Made by a program: the position numbers and the translations under genes. 64,000 bases of DNA from Prochlorococcus sp. AG-418-I20 (GTDB lineage: Bacteria > Cyanobacteriota > Cyanobacteriia > PCC-6307 > Cyanobiaceae), in NCBI GenBank assembly GCA_003214175.1, contig QCLZ01000002.1:124001-188000 (forward strand). Direction: 5' to 3'. The notes under the pieces were generated by a model. The model searched no databases and was not told the DNA's origin. It saw nothing but the letters and a program-made list of their open reading frames with translations. Positions 9,833-19,357 of this stretch are shown here, piece by piece (position 1 is the first letter of the stretch; each line of letters opens with the position of its first letter).

Positions 9833-10144
9833 ATGAAATTTTTAACCATTTTATTTCTAAAAATTTTGTTGTTATCCAATTTTGTTATGGCTGAAACAAT
9901 ACCAACAAAATCCAAGATTTTAAAACAATATGGTGATTGTATTAAAAGTTCTCAAAACCAAGTATGTGAAGATTTAGTTTCTGAAATAGAAAAATTTCAA
10001 ATAGTAGTATTTGATCAAAATAGATTCAAATGTCAATCGAGTTTATTGGGTTTGCAGTCGGAAATTATTGAGTCTTATTATTTAAAAAATTTTTCAAATA
10101 AGAGAATTTCATTTATGATCCCATATGTGATTAAAAATTGTTAA
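9833..10144 (+). CDS. Small secreted protein, unknown function
   Basis: A 103-residue ORF with an N-terminal signal peptide (residues 1-20: Lys then a hydrophobic run ending ...VMAE). The mature part has four cysteines (in YGDCIKSS, NQVCEDL, RFKCQSS and the C-terminal NC), compatible with disulphide bonding in the periplasm. I recognise no family. It opens a group of five small genes between hup and cobD that look lineage-specific. Confidence 0.6.
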   Translation: MKFLTILFLKILLLSNFVMAETIPTKSKILKQYGDCIKSSQNQVCEDLVSEIEKFQIVVFDQNRFKCQSSLLGLQSEIIESYYLKNFSNKRISFMIPYVIKNC

Positions 10145-10198
10145 TTATTAAAATAATTTATTTTTTTGGAATATTATAACTTTGTTATTTAATTTGCA

Positions 10199-10444
10199 AT
10201 GGTAAAAGGTTTCTCTGATAATGAAATTAAGAATGACTCTGAAATAAAAGAATCAAAAAAAGAAAAAAAAGGCTTAGCTGCGTTTCTTAAAGGCAAGAAA
10301 TTCACTTACACTTTGCCAGGTAAAAAACAAATAAATATTTTCGGATCGATAGTAATAGGCTTAAATTTGATTTTAATATTGCTAGTCTTCCTTTATGTAA
10401 ATAATCAAGAATTCCATGACTTTGTTTTTAATGTTGGACGTTAA
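10199..10444 (+). CDS. Small single-pass membrane protein, unknown function
   Basis: 81 aa: a Lys/Glu-rich cytoplasmic N-terminus (about 45 residues, with KESKKEKKGLAAFLKGKKF), one transmembrane helix (about residues 50-69) and a short tail. No family is recognised. Clean start and stop, same strand as its small neighbours. Confidence 0.5.
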   Translation: MVKGFSDNEIKNDSEIKESKKEKKGLAAFLKGKKFTYTLPGKKQINIFGSIVIGLNLILILLVFLYVNNQEFHDFVFNVGR

Positions 10445-10500
10445 CTATTTTTAGATCGAAAAATTTTCTTAAATGATATATTTAAATTTTGGAAATTCTT

Positions 10501-10758
10501 ATGAAGGTAGTTAATTTAGTTGTTCAATTATTTTTTTTGTTAGTAATTATTCTGTTTTTAATATATTATCTTACGGGTTATGATTCTGCTTTTGAGGCAG
10601 ATCAGTATTGTCATGCATATCTTTCTAGCTATGATAAAGAGTCTGGAAATTATGGTTGCGATCATGACACTGAAACACATCAGTGGATACTTTTTGAGTT
10701 AACTGACAATAAACAACCAGCCGAAATTATTAAGAAATTTAGGTACAAATTTTTATAA
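10501..10758 (+). CDS. Small membrane-anchored protein, unknown function
   Basis: About 85 aa from the ATG at 10501; a TTG at 10489 would add four residues. There is one N-terminal hydrophobic helix, then a soluble segment with two cysteines (QYCHAYLSSY and NYGCDHDTETH). No family recognised. Its 3' end overlaps the next gene, on the opposite strand, by 6 bp. Confidence 0.5.
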   Translation: MKVVNLVVQLFFLLVIILFLIYYLTGYDSAFEADQYCHAYLSSYDKESGNYGCDHDTETHQWILFELTDNKQPAEIIKKFRYKFL

Positions 10759-10971
10759 ATCAAATTTTTTATAAAAAAACTTTGCACATACTATGGAAAT
10801 TAATGCTGTAATTGTGAAAGTAAGATACTGATATATGCTTCCCTCTAAGTAAACTTTATTTTTATAAAGAGGATAATCTATTAGAGAACCTAATGTCCCC
10901 CAAATTATTACCCATACAGATATGTATAGGAATACTTTTATTGGATTAGATTTTTTTTCTTCCATTTTCAA
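10753..10971 (-). CDS. Small two-helix membrane protein, unknown function
   Basis: 72 aa with two hydrophobic helices (about residues 12-29 and 46-65). The start overlaps the stop of the upstream Hlip gene by 4 nt (ATGA type), so the two are probably co-translated. That suggests, by neighbourhood only, a role near thylakoid pigment proteins. No family recognised. Confidence 0.6.
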   Translation of the reverse strand: MKMEEKKSNPIKVFLYISVWVIIWGTLGSLIDYPLYKNKVYLEGSIYQYLTFTITALISIVCAKFFYKKFDL

Positions 10972-11213
10972 TTAATACCAAAAATTGAAGAAGTCACAGG
11001 TTTGCCGCTAAGAACCAACTCGGTTAATATGAGCATTAAAAAGCCGATCATAGCTGCTCTACCATTAACAAGCTCAGCGCTGCTATTAAATCCAAAAACA
11101 TTCTTTACTTCATCCCCCTTATTGTCTACCCATTTTGAGTATTCATTTTCAGTTGATGCTTTATTATTAAAATCAACATTTTGATTTTCTATTGGAGATT
11201 CTTTTTCTTGCAT
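10968..11213 (-). CDS. hli: High-light-inducible protein (Hlip, chlorophyll a/b-binding-like)
   Basis: 81-aa thylakoid protein with the Hlip chlorophyll-binding helix ELVNGRAAMIGFLMLILTEL near residues 46-65; the E..N.R..M pattern matches the first and third helices of the LHC superfamily. The N-terminal 40 residues are a polar, poorly conserved extension. Hlips bind chlorophyll and carotenoid and protect photosystem assembly under excess light or stress. It is followed with a 4-nt overlap by a two-helix membrane protein. Confidence 0.9.
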   Translation of the reverse strand: MQEKESPIENQNVDFNNKASTENEYSKWVDNKGDEVKNVFGFNSSAELVNGRAAMIGFLMLILTELVLSGKPVTSSIFGIN

Positions 11214-11257
11214 AGGACCTTTTTGTTTATATTAATAATTTTTAAATTAATTTATTA

Positions 11258-12283
11258 TTAAATTAAATTCGAAATTATAAAAAAAATTAAGACAAAAATT
11301 ATTATCCATAAAAATTGGAGTCTCAAAATTAATTGGCAAATTAATTTAATTTTCTCTACAGTGCAATTTTCTCCAGTAGCATTGATTATTGGCTTTTCAA
11401 TTATTTCATTTTTATATTTACTTTTGCCTCCTAATTTAACACCGGAAATATAAGCAAATATAGCTTCTGAAATCCCAGCATTGGGTGAATCATATTTTTT
11501 ACCATCAAGATAACTTTTTCTTATGATTAATACATACTCATTAAATTTGGAACCAACTAAAGGTAAGGTAATTAAAACTAACCTTGAAGGAACAAACGTA
11601 AAAATATCTTCGATTTTTGCGCTGAAAAAACCTAAATATTTAAAGTAATCGTATTTGTAACCTATCATTGAATCTAAAGTACTTATTGCTTTATAAGAAA
11701 AACCAAGCGACAAAGGGCCTGGAAGAAGAATTGAAAACTTCATAAAAACAATTCCAATAAAAATCCAGAATAATGGCCCAAATATTCCATCAACAGAATT
11801 TTCGGTAAGACTCTCGGTACTTGATCTCAAAAGATGTTCTACAGAAGATGATCTTACATCCCTACTTACTATTCTTTGAACCTTCTCTTTAATTATTTTA
11901 GTATTTTGTGGGTTAATTTCCTTGTGTTCTATTAGCTTTGCAATCTCTTTAACGCTTGAAATAAGTCCCTTAGTCGCAATACAACTTGAAAGGCCAAAAA
12001 AAATTAACAATCCACCAAACAAATGATTTGTTGATTGCAAATAAGTGAGTTCTATTAATTTTCCTAAACTAAAACTAATTCCAATAGTAGAAATAGCCAC
12101 AATGAAACCGCCCCAAAATAGTATCTTTTTATCTTCTCCAAATTTATTTATGAGATAATCACATATTTTTTTTATGTAAAAACCAATTATTTGTACAGGG
12201 TGTATTAAAAATCTTGGATCGCCTATCAATAAATCAAAACCAATTGACCCAAGAAATATTAAAAATAAGTTTATTTCAGCCAA
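11258..12283 (-). CDS. cobD: Adenosylcobinamide-phosphate synthase (CobD/CbiB)
   Basis: Membrane enzyme that attaches the aminopropanol linker to adenosylcobyric acid in cobalamin or pseudocobalamin synthesis. At 341 aa with several membrane helices it fits. Typical stretches are [19 protein letters not shown] near the N-terminus, [13 protein letters not shown] in the middle and [21 protein letters not shown] near residue 265. The TTG start at 12283 overlaps the end of ilvC by 13 bp, implying coupled translation. cbiET at 59-60 kb belongs to the same pathway. Confidence 0.92.
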   Translation of the reverse strand: MAEINLFLIFLGSIGFDLLIGDPRFLIHPVQIIGFYIKKICDYLINKFGEDKKILFWGGFIVAISTIGISFSLGKLIELTYLQSTNHLFGGLLIFFGLSSCIATKGLISSVKEIAKLIEHKEINPQNTKIIKEKVQRIVSRDVRSSSVEHLLRSSTESLTENSVDGIFGPLFWIFIGIVFMKFSILLPGPLSLGFSYKAISTLDSMIGYKYDYFKYLGFFSAKIEDIFTFVPSRLVLITLPLVGSKFNEYVLIIRKSYLDGKKYDSPNAGISEAIFAYISGVKLGGKSKYKNEIIEKPIINATGENCTVEKIKLICQLILRLQFLWIIIFVLIFFIISNLI

Positions 12284-13260
12284 CTGAACATCGAGCGCAG
12301 ACCTTTACCAACTTTCTCAATTTCATGTTTTGAGTTTTCTTCTCTTAATTTTGTCATTAAAGGTTTATTTTTATCGCATTCTTCAACAAAATTCTTAGCA
12401 AAAGTTCCATCTTGAATATCTTTTAGAATTTTGTGCATTTCTTTCTTTGTATCACTATTGATTAGTCTTTTGCCACTTACATAATCCCCATATTCTGCAG
12501 TGTTTGAGATGGAATCTCTCATTTGAGATAAGCCACCCTTCACCATTAGATCAACAATTAGTTTGACTTCATGTAAACATTCGAAGTATGCAAGTTCTGG
12601 TTGATATCCAGCCTCTACAAGAGTTTCGAATCCTGATTTGACAAGTTCTGATAAGCCTCCGCATAAAACCGCTTGTTCACCAAATAAATCAGTTTCTGTT
12701 TCTTCTTTGAAATTTGTTTCAAGTATCCCAGCTCGCGTTCCTCCAATTCCTTTAGCGTAAGCCATCGCCAATGATCTTGCACTCCCAGAAAAATCCTGCT
12801 CAACTGCAAATAATGCAGGAACACCTTGACCGTTCTGATATTCCCAACGAACAGTATGTCCAGGTCCTTTTGGGGCAATCATCACAACATCTACAAAACT
12901 AGGAGGTTTAATAAGTTCGAATCTAATATTAAAGCCATGAGCAAAACTTAATATCTTTCCTTTTTTTAAGTTTGGTTCTATTTCTCTAAGGTAAACATCT
13001 TTCTGAAACTCATCTGGGAGGAGAATCATAATCCAGTCTGCTTTTTCGCAAGCTTCAGAAACACTAAACACTTTTAAACCATCGCTAATAGCTTTGCTCT
13101 CTGACTTACTTCCTTTATATAGTCCTACAATTACATCCATCCCACTATCTTTAAGGTTTAGGGCATGTGCGTGACCTTGAGAACCATATCCAATTATTGC
13201 TATTGTTTTATTATTTAAAAGACTTAGATCTGCATCTGTGTCGTAAAAGAGTTGGGTCAT
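12271..13260 (-). CDS. ilvC: Ketol-acid reductoisomerase
   Basis: Second enzyme of branched-chain amino-acid synthesis; it isomerises and reduces acetohydroxy acids with NADPH and Mg2+. I place the start at the ATG at 13260 ([15 protein letters not shown]), giving 329 aa, the usual class I length; an in-frame start 27 nt further up adds residues not expected in the family. The nucleotide loop [17 protein letters not shown] and the metal-binding acidic residues in [17 protein letters not shown] are present. cobD overlaps its 3' end. Confidence 0.96.
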   Translation of the reverse strand: MTQLFYDTDADLSLLNNKTIAIIGYGSQGHAHALNLKDSGMDVIVGLYKGSKSESKAISDGLKVFSVSEACEKADWIMILLPDEFQKDVYLREIEPNLKKGKILSFAHGFNIRFELIKPPSFVDVVMIAPKGPGHTVRWEYQNGQGVPALFAVEQDFSGSARSLAMAYAKGIGGTRAGILETNFKEETETDLFGEQAVLCGGLSELVKSGFETLVEAGYQPELAYFECLHEVKLIVDLMVKGGLSQMRDSISNTAEYGDYVSGKRLINSDTKKEMHKILKDIQDGTFAKNFVEECDKNKPLMTKLREENSKHEIEKVGKGLRSMFSWLK

Positions 13261-13370
13261 TAGTTGTAGCTTCTTTGCATTTGACAATTAATATTTTAGA
13301 CATTAAACGTGTAAATAAACTAATAAATTATTAATTTAAAAATGAAAATTAAAATATTGCTTTAGAAAAT

Positions 13371-13982
13371 TTAAGATTGATTTGCTTCGCTTGGATGTGT
13401 GATTACTCGATCAATTAGGCCATAGTTTTTTGCTTCTTCAGCGCTTAGAAAATAATCTCTATCAGTATCCTTTTCAATTTTCTCAAATGATTGACCTGTC
13501 ATATCAGCCATAGACATGTTTAACATATCTTTAATTCTTAGAATTTCCTTGGCTTCTATTTCAATATCACTTGCTTGGCGTTGAGATGTTCCTCCGAGGG
13601 GTTGATGAATCATGATTCTACTATGTGGTAAGGCAACTCTTTTACCTTTTGTTCCAGCGGCCAATAGGAATGCACCCATTGAAGCAGCAAGGCCTACACA
13701 TATGGTGACCACGTCACTTTTTACATATTTGATTGTGTCATATATTGCCAAACCTGCGGTCACTGATCCTCCAGGACTATTAATATATAGGTAGATAGGT
13801 TTAGAATTGTCATCAGAATCAAGATAAAGCATTTGAGCTACAAGGCTGTTCGCTACCCCATCATTAACTTCTTGTCCAAGAAAAAGAATTCTCTCAACTC
13901 CTAGTCTTGTATAAATGTCTACCCATCTTTCGTATTGACTTCCGGGAAGTCTATAGGGCACGCTTGGAGTTCCTATTGGCAT
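13371..13982 (-). CDS. clpP3: ATP-dependent Clp protease proteolytic subunit (ClpP3-type)
   Basis: Serine peptidase subunit of a Clp protease. The 203-aa protein has the whole triad: Ser101 in [11 protein letters not shown], His126 in [10 protein letters not shown], and an Asp in [13 protein letters not shown]. It directly follows a gene for a catalytically defective paralogue (ClpR), an arrangement known in cyanobacteria, where ClpP3 and ClpR form a mixed ring that works with ClpC. The genes are 26 nt apart. Confidence 0.93.
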   Translation of the reverse strand: MPIGTPSVPYRLPGSQYERWVDIYTRLGVERILFLGQEVNDGVANSLVAQMLYLDSDDNSKPIYLYINSPGGSVTAGLAIYDTIKYVKSDVVTICVGLAASMGAFLLAAGTKGKRVALPHSRIMIHQPLGGTSQRQASDIEIEAKEILRIKDMLNMSMADMTGQSFEKIEKDTDRDYFLSAEEAKNYGLIDRVITHPSEANQS

Positions 13983-14008
13983 GATTTTAAAGTAATTGTT
14001 TGTGAGAG

Positions 14009-14680
14009 TTAAATTTTATTTGGTAAATCTTTTTGACTTGTGAGTATTCTATCGATAACTCCATAATCTAAAGCTTCTTGAGGATTAAGATAACTCATCC
14101 TGTCTGAATCTTTAGATAGTTCTTCAATAGTCTTTCCCGTATTACGAGATAGGATCTCAAGCATGGATTTTTTATTTTTCAAAACTTCTTCAGCTCTTAT
14201 TTGAATATCCGTTGCTTGACCCCTTGCTCCGCTAATTGGTTGATGAAGAACAATAGAAGCGTGTGGAAGAGCTGCTCTTTGCCCTTTTGTGCCAGATGAA
14301 AGAATAACAGCTGCAGTCCCCATTGCTTGTCCGATACAGATAGTATGCACTGGAGGTTTGATGTAACTTATCGTATCGCAGATAGCAAAAGCTTCAGTTT
14401 CGAAGCCAACTGCATCTCCAGTGTACCAACTTGTCCCTGTTGAATTTATATAAAAATAGATAGGTTTTTCTGGGTCCTCAAATTCTAGATATAGGAGCTG
14501 AGCGATGATTAGCTCAGTAACATCCATACCTAATTGTCTTTTTGCATCATCATCTGAAAATAATGGTAAACCAAGATAGACGATTCTCTCTTTAAGTAAA
14601 AGAGAGGGAAGATCAGGGGGAGGGGTCCTCATAACGGTATTTTCACCGTAATAAGGAGCAGATACAGTCATTTGTATCAC
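14009..14680 (-). CDS. clpR: ClpR, inactive ClpP paralogue
   Basis: A 223-aa member of the ClpP fold without the nucleophile: where ClpP has GLAASMG, this protein reads [11 protein letters not shown], with Gly at the serine position. The His is kept in IVLHQPISG. It carries an insertion ([19 protein letters not shown]) after the first strand-helix unit, typical of cyanobacterial ClpR. It should be a structural ring partner of ClpP3, encoded next. Confidence 0.92.
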   Translation of the reverse strand: MIQMTVSAPYYGENTVMRTPPPDLPSLLLKERIVYLGLPLFSDDDAKRQLGMDVTELIIAQLLYLEFEDPEKPIYFYINSTGTSWYTGDAVGFETEAFAICDTISYIKPPVHTICIGQAMGTAAVILSSGTKGQRAALPHASIVLHQPISGARGQATDIQIRAEEVLKNKKSMLEILSRNTGKTIEELSKDSDRMSYLNPQEALDYGVIDRILTSQKDLPNKI

Positions 14681-14711
14681 AAAAGTAAGATTGATTTGAT
14701 TCTAGCTAGAT

Positions 14712-15821
14712 TTAGCCCTGTGTCGCTGGTGATTTAAAAGATTTGTTTGACTCGGGATTATTTATTAGTTTCCCAAATACCATTCTTCCAGTAGGAGTTT
14801 GTAATGCTCCTGTGATAATAATATCTAATCTGCTCCCCACAAAATTCTTTGCCTCATCGATAACGACCATTGTCCCGTCATCTAAATATCCAATACCTTG
14901 CATTTTTTCTTTGCCTTCTCTTACGATTTTTATATTAAGTGATTCTCCGGGCTGAACTTCTGCTCTTAAGGCGATAACTAAATCACTCAAATTCATAACT
15001 TTTAATTCTTTAACTTCTGCAATTTGAGAGAGATTATAATCTGCTGTAATTAAGGTTCCTGTCATATCCTCAGTGATTTTCAAGAGTTTTTCATCTACCC
15101 CATTACCTTCATATTTTGTTGGATTTATTACGAGTCTTCTTCCGTATAAATCTCTTAATTCTTTTAATAATTTTAGACCTCTTCTGCCCCTAGACCTTTT
15201 TTCATTGCTGCTTGAGTCAGCTAAAGTTTGTAATTCATCAATTACACTTTGAGCGACAATTAATTGGCCTTCCAACAAGCCGCAGCTTAATAAGCCATTT
15301 ATTCGACCATCAATAATTACGCTGGTATCAAGGATCTTGGGGCTTGCAGCAGGAAGGATCCCTTCGTTAACAAGATATGCATCAGTGTTATTTGGATTGA
15401 ATAATCTTAATAACGTTCTACCATGCGTATCTGCTAATTTATAGCCAAGTACACCGAAGAAAATATTGCTTAATATAGCTGCTAATGGTTTTGCAAAGAA
15501 AACTTCTCTAGGAAAGGAAATTAATAGTATTGGTGCAAGCAAGAGATTTGCTACTAGTAATCCTAAAATTAATCCAACCGACCTACTTATTAATAAATCA
15601 GTCGGCATTGTCTTTATTTGATCAAGGAAAGTCTTTCTAAGTTGAAGGAATACAAAACCAGCTGCTAATCCTATAAAAAAACCTATTATTGCTAAAACAA
15701 TTCTAAAACCTTCTACATTAGAGACCTGTTTAAGAATATCAACTGGCAATAAATCAACTCCAAGCCACCCTGAAGCAGCCCCAGACAATACAAATAAAAT
15801 TAATACTAAGATATCCGTCAT
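14712..15821 (-). CDS. PIN/TRAM-domain membrane protein (YacL-like)
   Basis: 369 aa. Four hydrophobic helices fill about residues 1-145, followed by a PIN nuclease domain starting ILDTSVIIDGRINGLL near residue 162, with acidic residues also in VIDELQTLAD and LITADYNLSQIAEV. A C-terminal TRAM-like segment (GIGYLDDGTMVVIDEA) ends it. The same layout is found in Bacillus YacL. The role is probably RNA cleavage or binding at the membrane; the target is unknown. It is first of a minus-strand run leading to clpR 31 nt downstream. Confidence 0.88.
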   Translation of the reverse strand: MTDILVLILFVLSGAASGWLGVDLLPVDILKQVSNVEGFRIVLAIIGFFIGLAAGFVFLQLRKTFLDQIKTMPTDLLISRSVGLILGLLVANLLLAPILLISFPREVFFAKPLAAILSNIFFGVLGYKLADTHGRTLLRLFNPNNTDAYLVNEGILPAASPKILDTSVIIDGRINGLLSCGLLEGQLIVAQSVIDELQTLADSSSNEKRSRGRRGLKLLKELRDLYGRRLVINPTKYEGNGVDEKLLKITEDMTGTLITADYNLSQIAEVKELKVMNLSDLVIALRAEVQPGESLNIKIVREGKEKMQGIGYLDDGTMVVIDEAKNFVGSRLDIIITGALQTPTGRMVFGKLINNPESNKSFKSPATQG

Positions 15822-15917
15822 ATCTATAATCTACTAGGATTTACTAATTGAGTAAATAAGGACTTTATTTTTTCAGATCCTTCATACTTTTTTGGAGCTT
15901 AAAAATGTATTTAGATT

Positions 15918-17141
15918 ATGAATAAGTTTCCAAGAAGTGCTTATGTACACATCCCTTTTTGCCATAGAAGGTGCTTTTATTGTGATTTTGCAGTTATTCC
16001 ACTAGGAAACAACGTTGAAACTTTGGGAGGCTATGGAAGCAAAACTGTTAAAGATTATTTGCACTATTTATACAAGGAAATATTGTCAATTAAGCACAAA
16101 TCATCTCTCTCGACGATTTATGTTGGTGGTGGTACACCATCAATCTTGGATCCTAAACAAATTAAAGGTTTAATTGATCTTTTTAAAGAAAATTATGGAA
16201 TTGACTATGGTGCTGAAATTACTATGGAAGTTGATCCAGCTAGTTTTAATTATGACGATCTTCGTGGATTTATAAATGCCGGGATAAATAGATTTAGTCT
16301 TGGAGTACAAAGTTTTAATGATCAGATACTTGAAAAGTCGGGAAGGCGCCATTTGAGTGAAGATGCCGAAAAATCATGTTTATGGTTAAAGAAAGTCTAC
16401 GAATCGGGGTTAATAAAAAGTTGGAGCTTAGATCTAATTCAAAACTTGCCACTTAGTGGATCTAAAGAATGGAATGATGACTTAAAAAAAGCGATAACCT
16501 TTGCACCACCACACATATCTATTTACGATTTGAATATTGAAAATGGAACTGTTTTTAAAAAATTACTTGAAATAGGAAAATTAAAACTTCCAGGTGATGA
16601 TGAAGCTTTTAAAAATAGTGAATCAAGTAATTTTATTTTAAAAAACTCAGGGTATTCAAGATATGAAATTTCAAACTATTGTCTCCCTAGACATCAATCT
16701 AGACATAATAGAGTTTATTGGAGTGGTTTTGGCTGGTGGGGTTTTGGCCAAGGATCAACTAGTTCACCTTGGGGTAAAAAGTTAACTAGACCGAGAGTTA
16801 GCAAAGAATATAAAAAATGGGTAATTGGTCAATACAATCAAAACTTAGATTCATCCCTAGTTAGTAAGGATTTTATTTATAAAGAAATTGATGAGAAAAT
16901 AATGTTGGGATTGAGACTTAAAGAGGGTATAGATATCTATGAAGTTTTGAAAGAACAAAACTGGGGAAATAAAAAATCTAAAATTAACTTTAGTAAACTG
17001 CTCAAAGAATGGGAAAACTTTATTGAAAGTGGCTTATTACTTAGAAAAGGAAATAGATTCTTTTTAAGTGATCCAAAGGGAATGGAGTTAAGCAATCAAA
17101 TTATTATTGCTATGTTTAAGTGGTGGGATAAAATTAATTAA
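15918..17141 (+). CDS. hemW: Radical SAM heme chaperone HemW
   Basis: 407-aa radical SAM protein of the HemN-like family. The cluster motif is CHRRCFYCDF (CxxxCxxC) at about residues 15-24, preceded by AYVHIPF. Further markers are TIYVGGGTPSIL and EVDPASF. HemW proteins differ from oxygen-independent coproporphyrinogen oxidase by lacking an additional upstream cysteine and are thought to deliver heme. Assignment as HemW rather than HemN rests on this shorter N-terminus. The 3' end overlaps the convergent panB by 8 bp. Confidence 0.88.
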   Translation: MNKFPRSAYVHIPFCHRRCFYCDFAVIPLGNNVETLGGYGSKTVKDYLHYLYKEILSIKHKSSLSTIYVGGGTPSILDPKQIKGLIDLFKENYGIDYGAEITMEVDPASFNYDDLRGFINAGINRFSLGVQSFNDQILEKSGRRHLSEDAEKSCLWLKKVYESGLIKSWSLDLIQNLPLSGSKEWNDDLKKAITFAPPHISIYDLNIENGTVFKKLLEIGKLKLPGDDEAFKNSESSNFILKNSGYSRYEISNYCLPRHQSRHNRVYWSGFGWWGFGQGSTSSPWGKKLTRPRVSKEYKKWVIGQYNQNLDSSLVSKDFIYKEIDEKIMLGLRLKEGIDIYEVLKEQNWGNKKSKINFSKLLKEWENFIESGLLLRKGNRFFLSDPKGMELSNQIIIAMFKWWDKIN

Positions 17142-17907
17142 GTCTTTCAGAGGCTGCCCATTCTTTTAATTTGTCTTCGAATAATTTCTTCCCTTGAATA
17201 ATCGGTTTGCAAAATGGTGGTTGATCATCATTTAGTCCTAACAAATCTGCAGTAACTCTTACTTGCCCATCGCAATAATTACCAGCACCGATTCCTATCG
17301 TGGGAATAGTCAAGTTATTTTGTATCTCTTTAGCAAGCAACTCAGGAATATGTTCAAGCACTATTGAAAAACATCCTAATGTTTCAAGAATATAAGCCTC
17401 TTTCTTGATTTTTTCTTGACTTTCTAAGCTTTCTCCTTGTTTCTTAAGCCCTAGATTTAAATAGCTTTGTGGTGTAAGCCCTATATGGCCCATAACAGGG
17501 ATTCCCATCCTTATTAATCTAGAAATAACTTTTTGTATTTCTGGTTCAGCCCCTTCTACTTTTACTGCTTTTGCATAAGTGTTTTGAATAATTTTCCCTG
17601 CATACTCTACAGCTTTATCCTCTCCACATTGGTAAGTCAAAAATGGCATGTCTGAAACTACCAAAGGTTGTTCTTCTATTTTCTTTTTAAAACCTCTCGA
17701 AACTGCATTAGTATGATAAATTATATTTTCTAAAGTCAATGGTAATGTGGATTTATATCCTAAACAAACCATGGCTAAGGAATCTCCTACCAAGACGAGA
17801 TCAACATTAGCTTGTTCTGCAATGGATCCTGATATGGAGTCCCATGCAGTAAGAGCAATAATTTTTTGAGATTTTTCTTTATACTTTGCAAGATCTGATG
17901 GTAACAT
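17134..17907 (-). CDS. panB: 3-methyl-2-oxobutanoate hydroxymethyltransferase
   Basis: First enzyme of pantothenate synthesis; transfers a hydroxymethyl group from methylene-THF to ketoisovalerate. The 257-aa TIM barrel shows LTAWDSISGSIAEQANVDLVLVGDSL (two parts of the Mg2+/substrate site), DMPFLTY, GHIGLTPQ and IPTIGIGAGNYCDGQ. It is divergent from the SRP RNA gene with 46 nt between. Confidence 0.95.
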   Translation of the reverse strand: MLPSDLAKYKEKSQKIIALTAWDSISGSIAEQANVDLVLVGDSLAMVCLGYKSTLPLTLENIIYHTNAVSRGFKKKIEEQPLVVSDMPFLTYQCGEDKAVEYAGKIIQNTYAKAVKVEGAEPEIQKVISRLIRMGIPVMGHIGLTPQSYLNLGLKKQGESLESQEKIKKEAYILETLGCFSIVLEHIPELLAKEIQNNLTIPTIGIGAGNYCDGQVRVTADLLGLNDDQPPFCKPIIQGKKLFEDKLKEWAASERLN

Positions 17908-17953
17908 TTGTATTTTTTTATCTTTTTTAAGAAAGAATTGCTAATATATCATT

Positions 17954-18047
17954 GACTCGGCCTTTCGCGGTTTTAACGCCTAAATCTGGTCAGGACCGGA
18001 AGGTAGCAGCCACAAGGGATGCTTGAGGCAGGCGAGATAACCGAGTC
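17954..18047 (+). ncRNA. ffs: Signal recognition particle RNA (4.5S type)
   Basis: A short bacterial SRP RNA. The diagnostic Ffh-binding hairpin GGTCAGGACCGGAAGGTAGC lies at about 17987-18006, with the GGAA tetraloop and the asymmetric internal loop AGCAGCC on the 3' side. The ends pair (GACTCGG at 17954 with CCGAGTC ending 18047), closing a molecule of about 94 nt. Its protein partner Ffh is encoded at 44.6 kb. It is followed by T-rich sequence and by the convergent ftsZ stop 12 nt away. Confidence 0.93.
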
Positions 18048-18059
18048 ACTTTATTTTAC

Positions 18060-19178
18060 CTAAGAATCTATATCTCTTTTATTTTGCCTCAACCTCAAAA
18101 ACTCAGGAATATTAGCTCCTGTATCTTTTTTATCAGAGATATTATAAAAAGATTGATTAGATAATCTGTTTTTAATTCTTTGTTGCTTCAATGGTTGGTT
18201 GGTATCGAAACCTGTAGCAATGACAGTAACTTGTATCTCACCTTCCATTTGTTCGTTGACCGCTTGACCAACGATTATATTGGCATCCTGATCAACTACT
18301 GCACTAATAACTTCTCCAACAGAGTTCACATCGTCCAGAGTCAAATCTCTCCCGCCTGTAATATTTACAAGGCAACCTTTTGCCCCATCAATTCTTCCTG
18401 CTTCAAGTAATGGACTATTAATTGCAGCTTGAGCAGCCTCTATGGCCCTAGATCGTCCAGAGCCAATTCCTACACCAAGAAGAGCGGTGCCGGCTTCAGT
18501 CATGACTGATCTTACATCAGCAAAGTCAAGATTTACCTCACCTGGCCTCGTAATTACTTCACTTATACCTTGTACTCCCATTCTTAAAACATCATCTGCA
18601 TTCCTGAAAGCTTCTTGAATAGAAGCACCTGCTGAAACTTCTTTTAACCGATCATTTGGAATTACAATAAGAGTATCAACGTTTTCTGCCAATCTTGCAA
18701 TTCCTTCTTCTGCTTGACGCATTCTTCTTTTCCCTTCGAAAGAAAAAGGTTTTGTTACTATGCCAATTGTTAATGCACCGCTTTGCTTGGCGACTTCAGC
18801 AACAACTGGAGCTGCTCCTGTGCCAGTACCTCCACCCATTCCTGCTGCTATAAATACTAAGTCAGATCCCTCTAATGATTGTTGAAGTTCCTCTCTAGAT
18901 TCTTCTGCAGCCTTTTGACCAATACTTGGGTTTCCTCCTGCTCCAAGCCCTCTTGTTAAATTCTGCCCTAATTGGACTCTTCGTTCTGCAGAGGATTGTA
19001 ATAAAGCTTGCGCATCAGTATTAAGAACTCTGAATGAAACGCCTTCAAGATCACTATCAATCATCCTGTTTACAGCATTACTTCCACCCCCCCCAACACC
19101 AATTACTTCAATTTTGGCATTCTGACTAGGAAGGATGTCTTTTGATTGATCAAAGTTTGGATTGTTACCGAAGCTCAT
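18060..19178 (-). CDS. ftsZ: Cell division protein FtsZ
   Basis: Tubulin-like GTPase forming the division ring. The 372-aa protein has [14 protein letters not shown] near residue 27, the tubulin signature [19 protein letters not shown] near residue 113 and the T7-loop region [11 protein letters not shown]. The C-terminal membrane-anchor binding peptide is visible as IPEFLRLRQ, 11 residues from the end. It is last in the miaB-ddl-ftsQ-ftsZ series but has 179 nt of upstream sequence and may have its own promoter. Confidence 0.98.
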   Translation of the reverse strand: MSFGNNPNFDQSKDILPSQNAKIEVIGVGGGGSNAVNRMIDSDLEGVSFRVLNTDAQALLQSSAERRVQLGQNLTRGLGAGGNPSIGQKAAEESREELQQSLEGSDLVFIAAGMGGGTGTGAAPVVAEVAKQSGALTIGIVTKPFSFEGKRRMRQAEEGIARLAENVDTLIVIPNDRLKEVSAGASIQEAFRNADDVLRMGVQGISEVITRPGEVNLDFADVRSVMTEAGTALLGVGIGSGRSRAIEAAQAAINSPLLEAGRIDGAKGCLVNITGGRDLTLDDVNSVGEVISAVVDQDANIIVGQAVNEQMEGEIQVTVIATGFDTNQPLKQQRIKNRLSNQSFYNISDKKDTGANIPEFLRLRQNKRDIDS

Positions 19179-19357
19179 CTCTTAAATGGGAATCTAATAC
19201 TTATATTGGGTGCATTATGAACTTACTAGGCTCATCTGTAGGGATTTGTTGATGAAAATCATTAAATATTCATTTAATAAAAATTTTGTTTTAAAATGCA
19301 AAACCCAATCCAACACTACAATAATTTAAAAAATTATTTAAAATCAAATACCAAATA

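Noticed and set aside
13261-13287. Nine extra residues at the start of ilvC
   Set aside because: Family members start at [12 protein letters not shown]; the upstream start is not supported by homology.
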